NCBI GenBank assembly: GCA_032027005.1
Contig: JAVSMW010000002.1
Location: 290,324 to 354,323 of the forward strand
Direction: 5' to 3'
Length of the DNA: 64,000 nt
From: JAVSMW01 sp032027005
GTDB taxonomy: Bacteria > Bacillota > Thermincolia > Thermincolales > UBA2595
Below the pieces are notes generated by a model, which did no database searches, was not told where the DNA came from, and saw only the letters and a list, made by a program, of their open reading frames with translations. Below are positions 59,603 to 64,000 of the stretch, piece after piece. Position numbers and translations under genes: made by a program. Numbering within the stretch: the first letter of the stretch is position 1; the number at the start of each line of letters is the position of its first letter.

Positions 59603-60172
59603 ATGAAGGCAACTGGCATAGTACGCAGAATAGATGATCTAGGACGCGTAGTTATTCCCAAAGAAATCAGAAGAACCCTAAGGATACGAGAAGGGGACCC
59701 TCTAGAAATTTTTGTAGATAGAGAAGGTGAGGTAATCCTCAAGAAATACTCGCCCATTGGTGAGCTGGGTGATTTTGCCAAAGAATATGCCGATTCTTTG
59801 TATGAGGCTATAGGACATATTGCCTGCATAGCCGACCGGGATACCATAATTGCGGTTTCCGGTGCCCCCAAAAAAGAGTTTTTAAACAAATCCATCGGTC
59901 CTGCAGTTGAGAAGGTAATGGAAGAACGCAAACCTGTACTTCTGAATGACTGTGGAACTAATATCAATTGTAAAAATTGTCCCGTTCTCGAAGGTGACGA
60001 AGATGAGCCCTGTAAGTTTACGGCAGAAGTTATTGCTCCCATAATTGCTGAAGGAGATCCCATCGGTGCAGTTATACTTCTCTCTAAAGAAGAAGGAACC
60101 CAGATGGGGGATATGGAATTAAAGCTGGCAGAAACTGCAGCGGGATTTTTAGCAAAACAAATGGAACAGTAA
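59603..60172 (+). CDS. spoVT: stage V sporulation regulator SpoVT
   Basis: A 189-residue forespore transcription factor. The N-terminal AbrB-type domain (residues 1-50) reads KATGIVRRIDDLGRVVIPKE. The C-terminal part (about 55-185) is a GAF-like domain with a CKNCPVLEGDEDEPCKF cysteine stretch. It tunes sigma-G-dependent genes. AAAGGAGGG precedes the ATG. Placement between the prsA-like gene and spoVB matches B. subtilis. It shares its N-terminal domain with AbrB at 10334-10588. Confidence 0.96.
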   Translation: MKATGIVRRIDDLGRVVIPKEIRRTLRIREGDPLEIFVDREGEVILKKYSPIGELGDFAKEYADSLYEAIGHIACIADRDTIIAVSGAPKKEFLNKSIGPAVEKVMEERKPVLLNDCGTNINCKNCPVLEGDEDEPCKFTAEVIAPIIAEGDPIGAVILLSKEEGTQMGDMELKLAETAAGFLAKQMEQ

Positions 60173-60178
60173 CTATTT

Positions 60179-60213
60179 AAGGGTGGCGTGAGATTTCAAC
60201 GCGACCCTTTTTG
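60179..60213 (+). terminator. terminator of spoVT
   Basis: The stem AAGGGTGGCGT / ACGCGACCCTT (one mismatch), then TTTT. Confidence 0.75.
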
Positions 60214-60270
60214 TCGCTTTATGTGGCGGTTTATATTTTAATTCTTTGCTGTTGGCTGGTATTAAATTAA

Positions 60271-60313
60271 CAACCCCCCAAATAAACTTTTAAGGAGTAA
60301 ATTTGGGGGGTTG
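60271..60313 (+). promoter_or_regulatory. hairpin hiding the spoVB ribosome site
   Basis: A perfect 13-bp stem CAACCCCCCAAAT / ATTTGGGGGGTTG with a 17-nt loop. The right arm contains the GGGGGG ribosome site (60305-60310) of spoVB, four bases before the GTG. The loop contains AAGGAG, too far from that start to be its site. If the stem forms in mRNA, translation of spoVB would be reduced. Confidence 0.65.
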
Positions 60314-60317
60314 ATTT

Positions 60318-61895
60318 GTGACAACCAGTAGCTTTCTTAAGGGAGCAGCCATTCTTACAGCGGCCGGCCTAATCAGTAAGCTTTTGGGAGCTTTATACCG
60401 GATTCCCTTCTTCCGGGTTGTCGGACCGGAGGGCATGGGTCTGTATCAAATGGCGTATCCTATATATACTATGCTTTTAGCTTTATCCAGTGCCGGGATA
60501 CCGGTCGCTGTGTCGAAACTGGTAGCCGAAAATCTGGCGCATCGGGATTTTGCCGGAATTAATAAAGTGTTTCGGGTTTCCCTGATTTTTTTTGCCGTCG
60601 GCTCAGGAATCACTTCACTGCTGCTAATGCAAAGTGCCCATTACCTAGCGGAACAGATTTTACATGACGCCAGAGCCTACTATAGTATTACTGCCATAGC
60701 CCCGGCGGTGTTTTTTGTAGGTGTAATGTCTGTCTTCAGAGGATATTTCCAAGGGTTTCAGCAAATGGTGCCAACGGCAGTTTCGCAGGTTATCGAACAA
60801 TTTACACGCGTCTTAACTGTGCTGGTGGGGGCATATCTGCTTCTGCCGCAAGGGGTTGAATTCGCTGCCGCGGCTGCTACCTTCGGGGCAGTTACAGGCT
60901 CTGCTGCCGGGCTGATATTTTTGGGCGGGTTCTGTTTCCTGAAACCATATTACAGTGTAACCCATGTCAGGTATGTTGGCAGCTCGGGCAGGGATTCTCA
61001 AGGGACAATCCGGATTCTGCGGAAACTTGTTGTCTTGGCCCTGCCTATCTCATTGGGCGGCCTTGTATTGCCTGTGATGCAGACCCTTGACGCCCTGACG
61101 GTGCCGGGCCGTTTGCAATTGGCGGGATATTCTGTGAGCCGGGCGACTCAGCTCTACGGGGAACTGACCGGTGGGGCAGTGACATTAATTAATTTACCAA
61201 CTGTGATTACCATTTCCCTGGCGGCTTCGCTGGTTCCTGCCATATCGGGTTATCTGGAGCGGGCCGGTTATCGGGATATTCAACGCCAGACATCTTCAGC
61301 TATGCAAATAACTGTGCTTGTTTGCCTTCCTGCTGCCGTGGGATTAGCTGTTTTGGCAGCCCCCATTTCCGATTTACTGTATGATTGTCCCGAAGCCGGC
61401 ATGCCTTTGTCTTTTGTGGCCCCGGCAGCATTATTCCTGGGTTTGCACCAGACTTCCGCCGGAATTCTGCAGGGGATGGGCAAGACTATATTGCCTGTAC
61501 TCAACCTGGCCATAGGGGCACTTATCAAGTTTATCTGTAATTATTTTCTGACAGCCATCCCGTCCATAGGGATATTGGGAGCAGCCGCGGGAACTGTCAT
61601 GGGATTTCTGGTATCATCCTATTTGAACATAGCCTTTATCCGCCATTATAATGGTTGGAATCCTGACTATAGGTCGCTGTTGCTAAGACCTGCATTAGCT
61701 GCTACAATTATGGCTGTAGCGGTATATTTTTCATACAGCCAATTAAGACTAGTGCTTGGGGGGGACCTGGCAACCGCTGTCTCAATTTTGGCCGGTGCGC
61801 TCGTTTATCTTGGAGCCCTGGAATTTACCGGTGCCTTCCGGGAGTTAGGAATTTCCTCACTCTTGGGTTTTTTCCGCAGGTTCCGGCACAGGTAG
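60318..61895 (+). CDS. spoVB: stage V sporulation protein B, MOP flippase
   Basis: A 525-residue membrane protein of the MOP (MurJ/MATE-like) superfamily with about 14 helices, needed for spore cortex peptidoglycan precursor transport. The N-terminal FLKGAAILTAAGLISKLLGALYRIPFF and GPEGMGLYQMAYPIY motifs are family-typical. The GTG start lies four bases beyond the hairpin described above. Position after spoVT and before mazG matches yabM/spoVB-like genes of B. subtilis. Confidence 0.92.
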   Translation: MTTSSFLKGAAILTAAGLISKLLGALYRIPFFRVVGPEGMGLYQMAYPIYTMLLALSSAGIPVAVSKLVAENLAHRDFAGINKVFRVSLIFFAVGSGITSLLLMQSAHYLAEQILHDARAYYSITAIAPAVFFVGVMSVFRGYFQGFQQMVPTAVSQVIEQFTRVLTVLVGAYLLLPQGVEFAAAAATFGAVTGSAAGLIFLGGFCFLKPYYSVTHVRYVGSSGRDSQGTIRILRKLVVLALPISLGGLVLPVMQTLDALTVPGRLQLAGYSVSRATQLYGELTGGAVTLINLPTVITISLAASLVPAISGYLERAGYRDIQRQTSSAMQITVLVCLPAAVGLAVLAAPISDLLYDCPEAGMPLSFVAPAALFLGLHQTSAGILQGMGKTILPVLNLAIGALIKFICNYFLTAIPSIGILGAAAGTVMGFLVSSYLNIAFIRHYNGWNPDYRSLLLRPALAATIMAVAVYFSYSQLRLVLGGDLATAVSILAGALVYLGALEFTGAFRELGISSLLGFFRRFRHR

Positions 61896-61934
61896 GGTAT
61901 TTAAAGACAAATTTCAGTGAAGCGGTGATGTTTT

Positions 61935-63452
61935 TTGATAAAGAGGCTTGTTATTGTGGGATTAGGTCCAGGTGGAGCCGATAGTGTTACTATCGGCACA
62001 TGGGACAGGCTGAAGTCGGCCGCAAAACTGCTGGTCCGGACGGGTGAGCATCCGGCAGCGGAAGAATTGGTGGCTGCGGGAGTAAGATTCGAAACCTTCG
62101 ACTTTTTATATGAAAAATGTGAGGACTTTCAGGAAATTTATCGGGAAATCGCCAGTAGTGTCATAAAGGCCGCAATTTCCGGCCCCGTTGTTTATGCTGT
62201 ACCGGGCCATCCCCTGGTGGGGGAGGAGTCTGTACGCCAAGTTATCAGTTTGGCCGGAGAGACGGGAATTACATGGGAAGTGATGCCGGCCATGAGCTTT
62301 TTGGATCCGGTGCAGACAAGCCTTGGTCTGGACATTTCTACCGGTCTTAAGCTCTTAGATGGCTTAGGCCTGGCCGGGCCTGCCATAAATCCCGCATATC
62401 GTCCTGATCCATTAGTACCTAATCTGGTTATGCAGGTATACAACCACAGGGTCGCTTCTGAAGTGAAGCTTTCTCTGATGGAATACTATCCTGACGAACA
62501 TACCATTAAAGTGATTAGGGCGGCAGGAATTCCAGGACAGGAAAAAATAGCGGAAATCCCCTTATTTGAGTTAGACAGGCTTGACTGGATTGACCATCTG
62601 ACTTGTGTTTATCTACCGCCCCACAGGGATGCCAAAGCTATGGTCAGTAGATTTCCGGCAGACCCTCTGGTGGACATTATGGAGCGGCTGCGGGATGTCG
62701 GAGGGTGTCCGTGGGATCGTGAGCAAACCCACGAATCGTTAAAAAAATATTTAGTTGAAGAAACCTATGAAACCCTTGAGGCAATTGATGAAGGCAATAT
62801 GTATAAAGTTTGCGAAGAATTGGGAGACTTATTATTACAAGTAGCCTTCCACGCACAGATAGCAAGGGAAGACGGGTCTTTTGACATGAATGACATTATC
62901 GAGGGTATTTCCCGGAAACTTGTGCGGAGACACCCCCATGTTTTCGGAGGCGTGAAGGTTAATGGCAGTGCAGAAGTATCTGCCAATTGGGATGAAATCA
63001 AAAAGGGGGAGTTGGAGGAAAAAGGTGAAGTCCGGCAATCACTATTGGACGGTATTCCCCTAAGTTTGCCAGCTCTTATGAAAGCCGATAAAATTCAACA
63101 TAAAGCTGCCAAGGTAGGATTTGACTGGCCAGACTATAATGGTGCATTGAGCAAAGTATTTGAAGAAATTGCCGAACTTCAGGAGGCTCTCGCCAGAGGC
63201 GAGCAGAAGAGCATTTTCCATGAAACAGGGGACCTTATATTTGCTGTCGTGAATCTGGCCCGACTTTTGAAAGTAAATTCCGAAGAGGCTCTGGAGGCTA
63301 CTATCCGTAAGTTTAGAGAGCGTTTTATCTACATGGAAAAGAGGGCATTACAAATTGGCGTCAATTTACAGAAAATGGATTTGACAGAACTTGACAAATT
63401 ATGGGAGGAGGCAAAAGTGAGTCTGGAAGGCAAAAAAAATGATGGTTTTTAA
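61935..63452 (+). CDS. mazG: MazG/YabN family pyrophosphohydrolase
   Basis: A 505-residue fusion as in YabN. The N-terminal tetrapyrrole-methylase-fold domain (about 1-225) has VIVGLGPGGADSVTIG. The C-terminal MazG NTP pyrophosphohydrolase part has two helical repeats, CPWDREQTHESLKKYLVEETYE...EELGDLLLQVAFHA and the later EEIAELQEAL...ETGDLIFAVVNLARL, with the metal-binding EExxE/ExxD residues. It cleaves NTPs to NMP and PPi and may cleanse the nucleotide pool or lower (p)ppGpp. TTG start after GGTGATG. Confidence 0.95.
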   Translation: MIKRLVIVGLGPGGADSVTIGTWDRLKSAAKLLVRTGEHPAAEELVAAGVRFETFDFLYEKCEDFQEIYREIASSVIKAAISGPVVYAVPGHPLVGEESVRQVISLAGETGITWEVMPAMSFLDPVQTSLGLDISTGLKLLDGLGLAGPAINPAYRPDPLVPNLVMQVYNHRVASEVKLSLMEYYPDEHTIKVIRAAGIPGQEKIAEIPLFELDRLDWIDHLTCVYLPPHRDAKAMVSRFPADPLVDIMERLRDVGGCPWDREQTHESLKKYLVEETYETLEAIDEGNMYKVCEELGDLLLQVAFHAQIAREDGSFDMNDIIEGISRKLVRRHPHVFGGVKVNGSAEVSANWDEIKKGELEEKGEVRQSLLDGIPLSLPALMKADKIQHKAAKVGFDWPDYNGALSKVFEEIAELQEALARGEQKSIFHETGDLIFAVVNLARLLKVNSEEALEATIRKFRERFIYMEKRALQIGVNLQKMDLTELDKLWEEAKVSLEGKKNDGF

Positions 63453-63553
63453 GAAAATATTGCTATCAATAGCAGGATTTTCAAGGGTTGTAGCGAATAG
63501 CAATAAGTGGAATTTAATCAAACCACTTATAATAAAAATAGGAGGGGTTTTTT

Positions 63554-63829
63554 GTGAACAAACAGGAATTAGTAGCTAGCGTTGCTGAAAAATCAGGTTT
63601 AACGAAGAAAGATTCCGAAAAAGCTGTAAACGCAGTATTTGCCAGTATCGAACAATCTCTTGCTAAAGGCGACAAAGTTCAACTGGTTGGCTTTGGTACC
63701 TTTGAAGTTCGTGAGCGTGCTGCCCGCAAGGGTCGTAACCCGCAAACCGGTGCTGAAATCAAAATTTCTGCTGCTAATGTACCGGCTTTTAAGGCTGGTA
63801 AAGCACTGAAAGATTCAGTGGCAAAGTAG
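63554..63829 (+). CDS. hup: DNA-binding protein HU
   Basis: A 91-residue histone-like protein that bends and compacts DNA. It has NKQELVASVAEKSGLTKKDSEKAV at the N-terminus and the DNA-binding arm GFGTFEVRERAARKGRNPQTG, then FKAGKALKDSV. GTG 63554 follows AGGAGGGG. It holds the yabN-to-yabO place where B. subtilis has no HU gene, but HU at this position is common in clostridia. Confidence 0.97.
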   Translation: MNKQELVASVAEKSGLTKKDSEKAVNAVFASIEQSLAKGDKVQLVGFGTFEVRERAARKGRNPQTGAEIKISAANVPAFKAGKALKDSVAK

Positions 63830-63901
63830 TTGTTCGACAAGTTTTTCAAATAGCGGAGTAATTGCCGTAGGTTGTTGTCATGTTAAATATTCAAATAAGC
63901 T

Positions 63902-63960
63902 GCCTGTTTTGAGGATACTGCCGGTTACATAATTTTGTTGCCGTTCCGTCAAAACAGGCT
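63902..63960. other. hairpin after hup
   Basis: GCCTGTTTTGA / TCAAAACAGGC arms with GC-rich inner parts and no long T run. It may be a terminator of hup or a leader of rqcP. Confidence 0.5.
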
Positions 63961-63980
63961 TCGTGCTGTGGAGGATAAAT

Positions 63981-64000
63981 ATGCGTCTCGACAAATTTTT
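63981..64000 (+). CDS. rqcP: start of RqcP (YabO) S4-domain protein, partial
   Basis: Only six codons (MRLDKF) lie inside the window, and the gene runs off its end. MRLDKF is the usual N-terminus of RqcP/YabO, the S4 RNA-binding factor of ribosome-associated quality control that helps RqcH add alanine tails. GTGGAGGAT precedes the ATG, and the gene follows mazG as in B. subtilis, apart from hup between them. Confidence 0.7.

Noticed and set aside
63833..63839. TTCGACA just after hup as a Spo0A box
   Set aside because: A single 7-mer is expected by chance about every 8 kb, and no promoter was seen beside it.
1..64000. CRISPR array, tRNA genes, prophage or intact insertion sequence
   Set aside because: No regularly spaced short repeats, cloverleaf sequences, phage structural genes or transposase frames were seen.

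Overview
The window is a 64 kb stretch of a spore-forming, anaerobic Firmicute chromosome. The best fit is class Clostridia, a Peptococcaceae-like lineage. A genus such as Thermincola or Desulfotomaculum is plausible but cannot be proven from the sequence alone. The evidence is the nearly complete Bacillus-type 'abrB-spoVG-spoVT' block of sporulation and housekeeping genes, many TTG/GTG starts behind strong Shine-Dalgarno sites, a nickel CO dehydrogenase, and a chemotaxis operon with cheX. The order gin, speA-like, tmk, yaaR, holB, ricT, yabA, trmN6, yazA, rsmI, abrB, metG, tatD, 3D-domain proteins, ksgA, yabG ... ispE ... ridA, spoVG, glmU, prs ... rplY, pth ... fin, mfd, prsA-like, spoVT, spoVB, mazG, hup, rqcP follows the order known from B. 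subtilis. darA/yaaQ, rnmV, veg and purR are not seen.

Layout. 1-900: the 5S gene closing an rRNA operon, its terminator, and two 320-bp tandem units built partly from sense and antisense 5S pieces. 1.1-2.7 kb: a decayed MFS transporter, a DUF1858 protein and a lytic transglycosylase. 3-10.2 kb: the gin-to-rsmI block for replication, translation and development. 10.3-17.2 kb: abrB with three Spo0A boxes upstream, a methionine T-box leader and metG, tatD, two DUF348/3D cell-wall proteins and ksgA. 17.2-19.6 kb: degenerate AT-rich DNA with secreted-protein remnants, one ambiguous base and a truncated group IIC intron behind a terminator. 19.6-27.9 kb: yabG, an epimerase, a Pro-Glu-Cys-rich LysM protein, a ferredoxin, a three-gene acyl-CoA-dehydratase-activase-type operon, hemerythrin, DUF1540, ZIP transporter and a small membrane peptide. 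27.9-32.5 kb: cheW-cheA-cheY-cheB-cheX. 32.8-36.9 kb: a YkuD-LysM protein and a cyanophycin pair (cphB-cphA). 37-44.3 kb: ispE to prs, punctuated by three of the four copies of a two-hairpin dispersed repeat. 44.3-49.8 kb: DUF1361 protein, stand-alone CooS, YpiB-like and YlbF-like proteins, a Phe-rich coat-like protein and a PRC-barrel protein. 49.8-64 kb: rplY, pth, an inserted NotI-type restriction-modification pair, PrsW-like protein, fin, a five-hairpin spacer, mfd, prsA-like lipoprotein, spoVT, spoVB, mazG, hup and the first bases of rqcP.

How it works together. The backbone couples nucleotide, DNA-replication and translation functions to developmental control: Gin and Fin (anti-sigma factors), AbrB, SpoVG, SpoVT, YabG and SpoVB. 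Regulatory sites seen in the DNA support this: Spo0A boxes at abrB, a sigma-H-type promoter at spoVG, a sigma-F/G-type promoter at spoVT, and a hairpin that hides the ribosome site of spoVB. Accessory insertions (chemotaxis, cyanophycin storage, CO dehydrogenase, restriction-modification) break this backbone at gene boundaries. No CRISPR array, tRNA gene or intact transposon was found. The strongest unexplained signals are the 5S-derived tandem units, the dispersed two-hairpin repeat with compensatory stem changes, the five-hairpin block before mfd, and the Phe-rich and Pro-Glu-Cys-rich low-complexity proteins.
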